In this document: positions 35,665 through 48,100 of the stretch, one piece after another
How the letters are laid out: each line of letters starts with the position of its first letter
How positions within the stretch are numbered: position 1 is the first letter of the stretch
Source: Spisula solida
Lineage: Eukaryota; Mollusca; Bivalvia; Venerida; Mactridae
Length of the DNA: 64,000 nucleotides
NCBI GenBank assembly: GCA_947247005.1
Contig: OX365948.1
Location: 10,963,455-11,027,454, forward strand
Direction of reading: 5' to 3'
The notes under the pieces: model-generated
Database searches by the model: none
What the model was told of the DNA's origin: nothing
What the model saw: the letters and a program-made list of their open reading frames with translations, nothing else
Made by a program: the position numbers and the translations under genes

Positions 35665-38176
35665 CCACAGTTGCCCTCATTTACAGTGCAGTAGTGCAGT
35701 TATCGCCCTCAGTTACTGTGTAGTAGTACAGATATCGCCCTCATTTACAGTGTAGTAGTACAGATATCGCCCTCATTTACAGTGTAGTAGTGTAGTTATC
35801 GCCCTCATTTACAGTGTAGTAGTGTAGTTATCGCCCTCAGTTACAGTGTAGTAGTGCAGTTATCGCCCTCAGTTACTGTGTAGAAGTGTAGTTATCGCCC
35901 TCAGTTACTGTGTAGTAGTGTAGTTATCGCCCTCATTTACAGTGTAGTAGTGCAGTTATCGCCCTCATTTACAGTGTATAGTGCAGTTATCGCCCTCAGT
36001 TACTGTGTAGTAGTGTAGTTATCGCCCTCATTTACAGTGTAGTAGTGCAGTTATCGCCCTCAGTTACTGTGTAGTAGTGTAGTTATCGCCCTCATTTACA
36101 GTGTAGTAGTGCAGTTATCGCCCTCAGTTACTGTGTAGTAGTTTAGTTATCGCCCTCATTTACAGTGTAGTAGTACAGTTATCGCCCTCATTTACAGTGT
36201 AGTAGTGCAGTTATAGCCCTCATTTACAGTGTAGTAGTGCAATTATAGCCCTCATTTACAGTGTAGTAGTACAATTATAGCCCTCATTTACAGTGTAGTA
36301 GTGCAATTATCGCCCTCATTTACAGTGTAGTAGTGCAATTGTAGCCCTCATTTACAGTGTAGTAGTGCAGTTATAACCCTCATTTACAGTGTAGTAGTGC
36401 AATTGTAGCCCTCATTTACAGTGTAGTAGTGCAGTTATAGCTCTCATTTACAGTGTAGTAGTGCAATTATAGCCCTCATTTACAGTGTAGTAGCGCAATT
36501 ATCGCCCTCATTTACAGTGTAGTAGTGCAGTTATCGCCCTCAGTCACAGTGTTGTAGAGCACTTATCGCCCTCATTTACAGTGTAGTAGTGCAGTTATCG
36601 CCCTCATTTACAGTGTAGTAGTGTAGTTATAGCCCTCAGTTACAGTGTAATAGTGCAGTTATCGCCCTCAGTTACAGTGTAGTAGTGCAGTTATCGCCCT
36701 CATTTACAGTGCAGTTATCGCCTTCATTTACAGTGTGGTAGTTCAGTTATCGCCCTCATTTACAGTGTAGTAGTACAGTTATCGCCCTCATTTACAGTGT
36801 AGTAGTACAGTTATCGCCCTCATTTACAGTGTAGTAGTGCAATTATAGCCCTCATTTACAGTGTAGTAGTGCGGTTATAGCCCTCATTTACAGTGTAGTA
36901 GTGCAATTATAGCCCTCATTTACAGTGTAGTAGTGCAATTATAGCCCTCATTTACAGTGTAGTAGTGCAATTATCGCCCTCATTTACAGTGTAGTAGTGC
37001 AATTATAGCCCTCATTTACAGTGTAGTAGTGCAATTATAGCCCTCATTTACAGTGTAGTAGTGCAATTATTGCCCTCATTTACAGTGTAGTAGTGCAATT
37101 ATCGCCCTCATTTACAGTGTAGTAGTGCAGTTATCGCCCTCATTTACAGTGTAGTAGTGCAATTGTAGCCCTCATTTACAGTGTAGTAGTGCAGTTATAA
37201 CCCTCATTTACAGTGTAGTAGTGCAATTATCGCCCTCATTTACAGTGTAGTATTGTAATTATAGCCCTCATTTACAGTGTAGTAGTGCAGTTATCGCCCT
37301 CATTTACAGTGTAGTAGTGCAATTATCGCCCTCATTTACAGTGTAGTAGTGCAGTTATCGCCCTCATTTACAGTGTAGTAGTTCAGTTATCGCCCTCATT
37401 TACAGTGTAGTGGTGCAGTTATAGCCCTCATTTACAGTGTAGTAGTGCAGTTATCGCCCTCATTTACAGTGTAGTAGTTTAGTTATCGCCCTCATTTACA
37501 GTGTAGTAGTTCAGTTATCGCCCTCATTTACAGTGTAGTGGTGCAGTTATCGCCCTCATTTACAGTGTAGTAGTGCAGTTATCGCCCTCATTTACAGTGT
37601 AGTAGTTCAGTTATCGCCCTCATTTACAGTGTAGTAGTTCAGTTATCGCCCTCATTTACAGTGTAGTGGTGCAGTTATCGCCCTCATTTACAGTGCAGTA
37701 GTTCAGTTATCGCCCTCATTTACAGTGTAGTAGTTCAGTTATCGCCCTGATTTACAGTGTAGTAGTTCAGTTATCGCCCTGATTTACAGTGTAGTAGTTC
37801 AGTTATCGCCCTCATTTACAGTGTAGTAGTTCAGTTATCGCCCTCATTTACAGTGTAGTAGTGCAGTTATCGCCCTCATTTACAGTGTAGTAGTTCAGTT
37901 ATCGCCCTCATTTACAGTGTAGTAGTACAGTTATCGCCCTCATTTACAGTGCAGTAGTTCAGTTATCGCCCTCATTTACAGTGTAGTAGTTCAGTTATCG
38001 CCCTCATTTACAGTGTAGTAGTTCAGTTATCGCCCTCATTTACAGTGTAGTAGTGCAGTTATCGCCCTCATTTACAGTGTAGTAGTGCAGTTATCGCCCT
38101 CAATTACAGTGCAGTAGTTCAGTTATCGCCCTCATTTACAGTGTAGTAGTGCAGTTATCGCCCTCATTTACAGTGC
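35665..38176 (+). repeat. Large minisatellite, 32-bp unit, about 78 copies
   Basis: The unit CAGTTATCGCCCTCATTTAC + AGTGTAGTAGTG (32 bp) fills 2.5 kb. Variants are clustered: CAGTTACTGTG on the left, CAATTATAGCCC in the middle (36.2-37.3 kb), and TTCAGTTATCG on the right (37.4-38.1 kb). The blocks point to local amplification. It ends about 0.5 kb before the transporter start codon. Confidence 0.97.
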
Positions 38177-38696
38177 AATACATGTAGTACAGTATTTGAA
38201 CTATTTTCCACCATAACTATGATATAAACGATGACTGTATAACAATGCAGCTGATAATTTCATCGCGTGATAAGGGTTATCTTTGATGTGTAATTTATTA
38301 TAGTACATACCAATAGTGCGGAGATATTAATTTGATCCAAACATTTATGCAAGAATATATAACAAGGTTCTTGCTATGAATATATCAATTTCAGCGAACT
38401 AATCGAGCAATATCAGCCCTTTAGATTTGTATTTGTAATACATCTCTTTCGTGATACTTCGAGCTTTTGAAAGCATAAGCTAATAGAATGTCGATGATCA
38501 CGTTAATATCTCCGTACCATACCCCTACATATATTTACAAATTCGTTATTCAAGCTCACGAGTGATAATATGAACACATATATCATCTAATTATACCAGT
38601 TGTGTTTATAATGTACATTGTACATTTATAATATTATGGACTATTTGACGATAAAATAAAATTTTATTTTCATAAATGGAGTAACCAGGAAATAAA
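38177..38696 (+). other. Presumed 5' flank of the transporter gene
   Basis: It holds MITE Y copy 2 and then AT-rich sequence. TAACCAG just before GAAATAAAATGG could be a splice acceptor, so an upstream noncoding exon is possible. I cannot place a promoter. Confidence 0.4.
38316..38517 (+). mobile_element. MITE family Y, copy 2
   Basis: Left end GTGCGGAGATATTAATTTGA and the complement of its right end GTACGGAGATATTAACGTGA form terminal inverted repeats. Internal blocks match copy 1 at 14149-14370. It lies directly between the minisatellite and the transporter start codon. Confidence 0.65.
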
Positions 38697-39127
38697 ATGG
38701 ATACCAAGAGATGTGTTAACCTCTTACGGAATAACTTGCTGTTGATCTTTCTGGTATTGGCGTTAGGGATAGGCATTGGATTAGGGGCTGGGCTCCGGAC
38801 CCTGGACCCTCCAATGTCCACAAGGAGTATAACATATTTGAGATTTCCGGGTGATATTCTTATGAACATGTTGTCATTTCTGATAGTTCCTTTAATCATA
38901 TCCAGTCTTATATCCGGGCTTGCTTCCCTGGATTCCCAAGCGTCAGGAAAAATGGGACTTCGTGCGGTCGTTTATTATCTTACCACAACTTTCGCGGCAG
39001 TGGTACTAGGTATTGTGTTTACAGTAAGCATACAACCTGGTCATCATGGACAGAGTGAGAATATCAACAACCCGAGTACTAATGATAAAGTTGTTAACAC
39101 GGCCGATACATTTCTTGACCTCATACG
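38697..39127 (+). CDS. Glutamate transporter gene, coding exon 1
   Basis: It opens with ATGG and A at -3, and encodes TM1 to TM3 with [33 protein letters not shown] and the loop ending TADTFLDLI. It ends with two bases of an Arg codon before donor GTAAAC. The family continues here with an N-x-F-P motif, found in the next exon. Confidence 0.93.
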
Positions 39128-42100
39128 GTAAACATTTCTTCTTGTATCGCTTTATAGACAAATATAAATGCAATGGTAAATATACTACACAAAATTTGCT
39201 AAGGGCCAAGAAATTGATAATGATGTCCGTCTGACGTTTAATGTACAACATCGCGATGAAGAAAACGTTGTGCAATTAATAAAATATCATATTATCTGCT
39301 TCTAAAGTTCAAAGCTTCATGTCTTGCATTTGATGCGCATTGCCTAAATACGGTCGTTTTCCAGATAACTGATAAGCCCTATTGGCGGAGACCAAAGCGG
39401 CTAGATTAGTATGGAAATTGTATCCCGTTTTTATTATCATAATATCGTGTTAGACCCGAAATGCCAAGAAAATGACCGCATTCCGTTACTCCAGAGGCTT
39501 GAATGCACGAACGTTTTAATAGGGTTGGGCTTATCAGCACTTAGACATTAAATTTCGAAGTTATCTTTATTGGGTTACAATATTGCAGATGTGGCATAAT
39601 GTTTTTGAAAATTCTACCGGTCAATTTTATTCAATTTGCAAAATATTCAAATAGAAAGTTTCTTGGCCCTTATCAAATTTTGAGTAGTAGGCCCTATAGA
39701 TTGGAATCGTAGAGTAAAACAACCAAATAGGCATCATATCAATAAGATAACTTCAAACTACACGCAACCCATCATATGTACGTATAATCAAGCATTTCAT
39801 TGTACAGTAAGCAGACTGTCTTCATATCATACTTTTTTATCAATAATCAATTGAGCTTTATAATATATACTTGTGGTGATCAAAAAGAAATGAGACAAAT
39901 TCCATTGTTTGTAAAGTTTAAATACGTGTTTTAACCATAAACATATCATATTCGTTTATGTGCATTTAATGTAATATATAGAGGATATTTGTTTGTTTTG
40001 ATTGAATATGGTTTATATCTCATCGTGTAGTGATAAAATTCAATATTTTCAAGAGCGCGTAGCGCGAGTGAAAATATTAAAATTTTATCACTACAAGATG
40101 AGATATTAACCATATTCAATCAAAACAAACAAATATTCTATTTATTTAATGCTTATATGGTGTCAAAACTGGTACTATTTATGCCAAATTACCACTGTGG
40201 TTAGGCTACGTATGAATATGTTATTCCATTAATATTTTTCACTTCAAAATCCGCCATCTTGGATTATGGTGAATAGGTGAAAACGAGTTTTTTGAGAATT
40301 TTGCATAAAATCATACACCAACTTGTAGGAAATGGTCTAACTAAGAATAAAAACCCCCACATGGCATGTTTCCGTTCAGTAATAAACAAGTTACAGACTT
40401 TTGAGTGTTGAGATTTTGGTAAATTAAAGTAGTCCCAATGAGGGGGCGGAGCTTATATCAGTCACATTGTAGGTGATAACCAGTGACTGATATAGGTTTT
40501 ATTTCACTGATAGAACTCCATATCTCATCAGTTAGCATTAAATAAACATAATTATCTACTGTAAGTAGTGAATAATCAATTATTGTTCTAACATAGCATG
40601 TGAGATTTGCCTTCTTGGTGTTTATTGAGCTTACCATATTTTAATACCGCGATAAAATATAACTGATCGATGACGTCACGTTTGACGTCATATACTATGA
40701 CAAATGACGTAATGGTGACGGTAACGTTTCTAGGAAAGAAAGAAAGTCTTGTTGTGCTATAAATGGTAAATAATTGGCGATGTTAGAATCGAAGTAATAA
40801 ATAGGAGCTGTGCTTTGTTGAGTTATAAAATATAGGCACTCGTTTGAATGCGTACATTAAATTACTACGCACCCAAACACGTGCCTATATTTTATTACGC
40901 AACAAAACATAGCTACGTATTCATTATTTCTTAAATATAACGTTAAATATAAGGTGTCGCGCTATGTCGCCCAACATCAAAACGGCGTCAGTTTTCGCCG
41001 TATGATATGGAAAAGCATATGACTAATCTATTCCTGCAACATTTGTCAAAGAACTGCACATAACGTCAACACATTGAATAACCGTGGATCAAAAGGGTTT
41101 GATGTTAGTGTGTTTGTTTTTAATATATGACGTGAAAACTAAGAATACCGACTCGAAAACAACGTCATATTTCGGCGAAAAATCACAGCTTGAAAATATA
41201 CAGTTTTATCACAAACTAGGAGAAAGTCTGAACAAACATTTAAAATGATGAAACGGGCATCAAGAGAGAAGTCTGCCGGAAGTTAGTATACTTATATAGC
41301 GTTAGTACAAAATGTTTTTGACGGAAAATAAACTTAAGTATATCCAGAAGAGGCCCGAAATGCAAATTTAATTAGATAAGCGATCAATTATGGGCGTCAC
41401 TCGCCAAAACGGACGTCATACACGGAAGCCGCCTTTAGAATGAGAATGGTCGAATAATTATTTAACACATTCTTGATGTTTTATTCCAAATGAAATGTTT
41501 TTATACAAACAGACTCCTTCTTGCTAAATACTGAATAAATGGTAAATTTATGCAATACGTAAAGAGATATAAGCGATTTGTTGGAGCAATGTAGCGTTCG
41601 AATAGTTAAAACCGTTTACGTACATGACGTCATTGACGTCAATTGTGTGCGGCGAGTCGCTGTACCCAAGGTTGTAAAACTGCTAATATCTATTCAAGTA
41701 ATAAATGAATATTTATGAAACTCAACACAGAGAGAGAGAGAGAGTGTGTGTATATTTTGTTATAGGCATACAGCTTTTCTTTTTTGTATCCGTATTGTTT
41801 GTCATTTTACAGTGTTTAACTCATTTCTTTTTTATCACCCCACATACACGTATTATATATATAACTTTAGTTCAATGCACTAACACGTTAACAATGTATC
41901 AAGCGACGTGCGTGCAGAACTATGTATTTAATTATACATTTAAGCTACTACTAATTACATATTATTTTATCAGACGTGATAAGGTATATGTAAATAGTAA
42001 CGCTGCGTATAATTCGTTACTCTAAATCTGTTTTTTTGTATCTTGTGTATCGTTTTCGATAAGGTCAGTTTACAACAGATGTTAGATACATAACTATTTA

Positions 42101-45100
42101 TTATTTTGCTATAATATTATATCATAATATCCATGTAATTGTTTATGCTATGTCTTGTTATGTGACTGTAAATATGTTACACAAATATGGAGGATAATAG
42201 AGAATCTCTCTCTCTCGACCAGAGGAACAATTCTATAACTGGCCATGGCCTATAATATATATGTATAAATATAGATTATAGGCCATAGCAATCTATAGAA
42301 TTGTTCATATGGTCGAGTGCCAGTGATGCAATCCAATATAGGAGTGTTTTGTATCATTTTGAAGCATACAGTATTGACGTTTGTTTTTGCAAAGAAAATA
42401 TTAGGGGAAATGGTGATGTGTATGACGTTTCTGATATGCCTTTTAAATCATCAACATGAGGTCAAACGTTTCAATTCAACGCAGAAATTACAAGACAACC
42501 TAAACTATTTGTACAATTATACATGTATTCTCAAAAACACGATTCGAGAAATGAATGAAAGGTATATTTGTATCCATCAAGAAAAATTACAAACTGTAGC
42601 AGAATGTAGCGACTCCTCCATGACTAAACATGTGTAATCTTGGCCTCAAAGGTAGGATAACTGACTAAATATTGTACATTTATTTGAAAATTGAATATAT
42701 AATACGATGTCAAAGCAAAGAGTAAATTAAGAATCTTTGAGACAAACTCAAGTTTGACGTTATTTACATGTATTGGTAACACTGTCCCAGGTCGGTGATA
42801 AGAAATAATGAAAAAGACCATACAAATAAAAACATAAAAGCATGGCGCAAGGCTAAATGAAGATTTTGTTTGCTTGCACACTAAACCATTTAAAAAAAAG
42901 TCTACTAGTATGCACCTACAATGTTCCTTTTAACTTGCGATTTCATCAGCATCAGTTGGAGTTCAGCACTTTTAATTTCAATTTCATTTCAGACAGTGCT
43001 TTCCTTCAAATATGATTGAGATGTGTTTCAGCAAGGTAATGTATACGGTTCAATAAATTGTATTTTTTACCAAAATCATTGTACAAAAAATGGCTGATGA
43101 GAGGTTCGTAAATAAATTTTAAACAAATGTGCTAGATATGAATGTAGACTCCAAAATCATCAATAATAATTATTATCAAACTTTTAACAATACTAGAAGC
43201 CAATCAAAGGTCATCAAAACTTGTATTCGTCATTTAAGCCTGGGTCACGCTGCTGTTCCTGCCGAATGTTGCCTTCCCTGTCCGATTGATGTTTTAAACA
43301 TTGCAATTACAGGTATCAATAGCCATAGACCACCACTGAAACTAATCCATTAATGTATAAATTACGTCATGTCGAAAATTAATGTGGAATTCAGGTGTTC
43401 TAACAAAACAAAAGAGGCCAGCGTGTCCGCTTAGAGAGTGGGAAGTCGGGTTTCACTTACTGTTCACGTTATCCCAAAGACTAAATAAAAATGGTAGATG
43501 TACCATTATCACTATTGTTCAATTAAGACGTTAAGCTTTGGCATTGGGCAATCTGGCTTCTTTTTCTCTACAACCCGCATGGCGATGTATATTATATAAA
43601 TACTCCGCATAAGAATAGGGAACACGTTATGCTTCATATAAAATTATTTTAACAGGACATTTACGGCTAGCTTCGCATACATAACTGTATTGTTATTGTT
43701 TGATAATTGGGGCTTACTTAAAAAATCCCATTGTATTCTATATTACCAGCCTGTGACGGAGCAAGTGCTGCGAGAAGATGAACCGTCAATGCAAGGCGAT
43801 GATTATACAACCAACGTTCCTATGACAACAGTAAACACCATCGACAATAATTGGACAACTAACAAAGCTAAAATTGAAGGTAACGTCATCTTGATTAGCA
43901 CTTTCATTGTGCCAAATGCATCAAACAGGCTAGGTTACGTACATGAATTAGCGCATTACTCACTGAAAAAAAAAACAGAAAAACGCACAATTCGCTAAAA
44001 TGGCTGTCACGGAGCAATTGTATATTGAAAAATAGCAAATTATTGATAAACTTATGTTTTCTGACATAGACAATGTCAGTATCTACACATAAGAAAAATA
44101 ATTTTTCAGGTACAATCAAGTTTGACATATTTTTTTCGACTATGTATGGTCACAAAATAGCAGAAATACACTGTAACAACCTACAGTGCTATATTTTGTC
44201 TTGTTTTATTACACTGATACATATTGTTGTTCAATATTTTTAGAATTGTTTTGAATAGACATAAGGTTGAAATTTGATTTTATAATGATGCTGACATCTT
44301 AAGGAATCAAAACAAACAAAAAGTTCGCGATTTTGGCATGTCAAAGAATTCTATGTGAATTACGTTACAGTTTTTGAGCGAATGAAAAATAGCCCATGCA
44401 TGTACTTACGACAAAACTAACAGTCCCAGAAAACATAGAGTACATGTAAAAATAAAAACATACGCGTCTACTTAACAAAAGCTGAGATTAAAACTAAACA
44501 TTTTTGCATAAGGTTAGAATTGTCAAAATTGACATTTAGATGTGAACTACGTTACAATGTATTCCGCAATTATAGAATAAAAGCAGGAACGTGTTTAATG
44601 TGAATGCGATGATACCAATGTAGTATCTATAATGAAGTTGTTAAAACTTGGTTATGTCTGATTCACATAAAATTGTACCACTTATAACTAGGATTCGTGA
44701 AATACGTGACTGTGAACTACGTGACTGCACGTATCTAAAAAGTTAAATTGTTCATGCATAGGACTTATTGCTCAATCGAAATTGTATCAGTACACCCGCA
44801 CTTTACGATGGGAGTATTGTAAAGCAGAAATGGTGAGTCTTGGCATTTTCGTACGACACTGTATGTATTTAAAGGTAGTACTTAACACTGTGTTCATATA
44901 ATACATTGTAAAATTAGTTTGCGTATTGTTGCAACTATTTGTTTTATAATATTATGTAAGGTTAAAGGTGTTTCTGTAGTTCCCAACCGATTTTCCACTA
45001 AAACAAATGTATCATTCAGCACAAAAGTAATATAGATATGGTAACGTAGTTCACAAAATGGTAACGTAGTTCAAATTATAATAAATGCCTATTTTTCTGA

Positions 45101-48100
45101 TTTTTATCAAATATAAATTGCTAGCAGAAGCGTACATAGATAGGGAGGAGGCTGATAAATGATATGAATACTTTAAGAATGATACATTGGGAGCAGAGGA
45201 ATGCGTGAGTGACAAAACGCTGTACGCGTCACGAGAACTACGTTACCCATATACAGTAACATACGGAGTGAACTATTGATGTCAACGAGAGTTGAATGCA
45301 CATGCGATACGTGACTGTATATTAGATATATACGTGATACTCCTTTGATACTATTTTCATTGTTAATTTAGTTACCGCTTTAATAATAATGTTCAACATA
45401 CTTTCATGTTTACATGATTTATTAAGTTGATTTCTGTATTTCAACCAGTGATCAATAAAACGAAAATTAATGTCTGTGAAAATCATCGTAGAGTGAGATG
45501 TTCATTTCACTTGGAAGTGACAGTCGTAATATACTTTCATATGTAAAAGTATAATAAAAGGATATACAATTATGGCGCTGACAAAAGCGCATACAGTTTA
45601 AGCATTCGAACAGAAATATAGCCCTCATATCGAAAGGCATAATCGATGACTGAAAAGGAGTCGGAGTTTGAGCGAATATAAAAGTTATGTAACTAGCAGT
45701 TCGTGGCAAAACTAACGGTGACTTGCACTTACAATTTAGTAAAACAGAACAATTTAACTAGTAAATAAAGTTTTGTTAGTGTAAAGATGCACACTATAAT
45801 TATATGCTTGTGTCAATTTAATGTGAACTACGTTACCATGACAATAAGTGTTATATCTTCACTATCAACACAAGTATATTTGTTTATTTTAGAGATTTAA
45901 ATCTTATAATAGATGGATTTTATTGCCATAGCTGCTACATACGTATAAATTGTAGACATTTCAAAAATGTTTTGAATCTATGTTTTCTGGACTATTTGAT
46001 TAACTAACAATTGGTTAAAATACTGTTTTGATGATTAAAAAATCAATCGCAACATGTTCATCGTCTATCAAACATGTTGTTGATCAGACTGAAAATATGT
46101 GGTGAGCTACGTTACCAACCAGTGGCTTTAGACTTCATAGGAGTGTCGATTCTCCATTTAACATGACTATCCACAAGACTGCACTGAAGTAAGCATTTAA
46201 TATGTCAGTATTGTAAAGGCAATTAAATCGATTTAGGATTCTCTATTCAGTTTACCTTTTAAAAATGAAAATATATATTTTTATAAAGACAATTGTAAAA
46301 ATTGTTTAAGTGTCGAGTATTTAAAGATTTATTGTACCAAATAATGTATCCTGATGACAAACTTTAACATTTGAATAAGTTTTATTATTCAGTTTAATAG
46401 AGTTGGACAAACTATCAATAGTTAATTGGATTTCTGTTTTTATTTATACTTAAAAATCGAATATTCAATTTAAACATAACGTAGTTCACAGGTGGAAATT
46501 AGTGAGTATTTATTTCATAGGAAACAAACATGTTTCGAGATTCTGGAATTTTTTTGCTTGTTGAAATCATTGTCCAAAAGATTAAATCTTTCAGAAAACG
46601 CAAAAGAAAATAAAGATTTTAGCAAAAAAATCGTAGACAAATTAGAGCACTGAATTGTGCGTTTTTCTGGTTTTACAGTGTACTACGTCATTCTGAATAA
46701 GCACGTGCATTGTTTTAAACGCACCGAACATGCAAACTGACGTACATGTATTCGTATGCACATGAATGAGCACTTCAGATGTTTCAAATGCACTACACTG
46801 AGTCTTGCAACTTAACGTGTAACTTATATACATGTATTTCATTTGGTTTTTATTTTGTTCGGTTGTTCTACTTTTATTGCTGACCTTATTTGAAGTAAGT
46901 CCCGTAGTTTCCGCTATTTTCACTTGATCTGCTCTTTCTCGGCCACTACATAGTCACTTAACATTTCACTTATTTTCAGAACTGTTCATTATCAGTTTCC
47001 TTTTAATCCATTTTGTAATTCCGATTGAAAGAGAATATCTTTAGATAGTTCAGATCTTATAATAGACACAAACAAACATCAAACACAAACACATCTTGGT
47101 TGACATTTTGTCCTTTAACACTTCCACACTACGCAAATGTTTCTTAACGATATCATGACTTGTCCTTATTGGCAAGGTTTTGCTATTTGTAAGTGTAGTA
47201 CTCAACCTGTTGTAAGGAATGTCGACTACGTCTTGGACATAACCAAGATGCTCTTTTATTATTCTAATAGCAATAATTATGTCCGCTTTAGATAGCTGGC
47301 ACACGGACTTTCGACTTTTTGACAGCTGAAACTTGGACTTTCAGGGGTAAAGTTCATTTTCTCGTTCAGTTGTGCGTTGGACATTGTGCCGTGTAATGGT
47401 GGTCAGTGTTGGTTTTATGTTTGATGTGCTCAGTTGTTTCCGTTGAGTGCTGCATTACCTGTCCGATGTTTACTATCATTTGTAATTTCCATTAGACAGA
47501 GCTAGTACATATATTGAATGTGGGGCATTTCAATACAATTAACTTCTGAGATAGTTGAACTTTTCCACACGTGAAAGATTCTCATTTTCATGAACAGCAC
47601 ATTTAAAAGAGTCCCACAACTCATACCAACTTGTTTTGTCAACATTAGATAAGATTAATTTCAATCTTGGTAATTCAACTGAGCTGGATTTATCTTGCAA
47701 ATTTTACATCATATCAAAAAGTTGTTCTTGCTGTTTTATCTGGTTGGCTCGAAGTTTATACATATCCTGGTGTAACTGCAATGCTTGACTAGTTCTCCAG
47801 TCTGTATAGTTGACGGGCTTTCTGGTTTTTTCTTTTTCTCGTTTCAATATAATTATCCTTGCAGTTGTTCATGTTCAACAATCGACCGGTTGATTTAGCA
47901 CATGATGCCAAATCTTCATCCAGTATTTACTATTTTCAATTGATAATGCTAGTTTGGTGGTTGGTGTTTTAATTTTGATTTGTATAATTTGTGAGCCTAA
48001 GATGGTTTCGAACCAAGTTTAGCCTAATTTAAATTTGTCGATCATCAGTCGGTTAGGATATTTCCCGGTCTGTGTCTACAACACATCAAACTAACACCAA

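Larger units (their letters stand above)
39128..42992 (+). other. Transporter intron 1 (3.9 kb), hairpin-rich
   Basis: No nested gene recognised. It contains three strong hairpins, a CRE-like cluster and repeat Z copies 2 and 3, all listed separately. Confidence 0.5.

Noticed and set aside
39590..39650. Possible missing transporter exon reading IMFLKILPV near 39.6 kb
   Set aside because: It looked faintly like the NMFPENLV segment, but it has no donor in phase; the 42993-43035 micro-exon fits the phase, splice sites and pattern.
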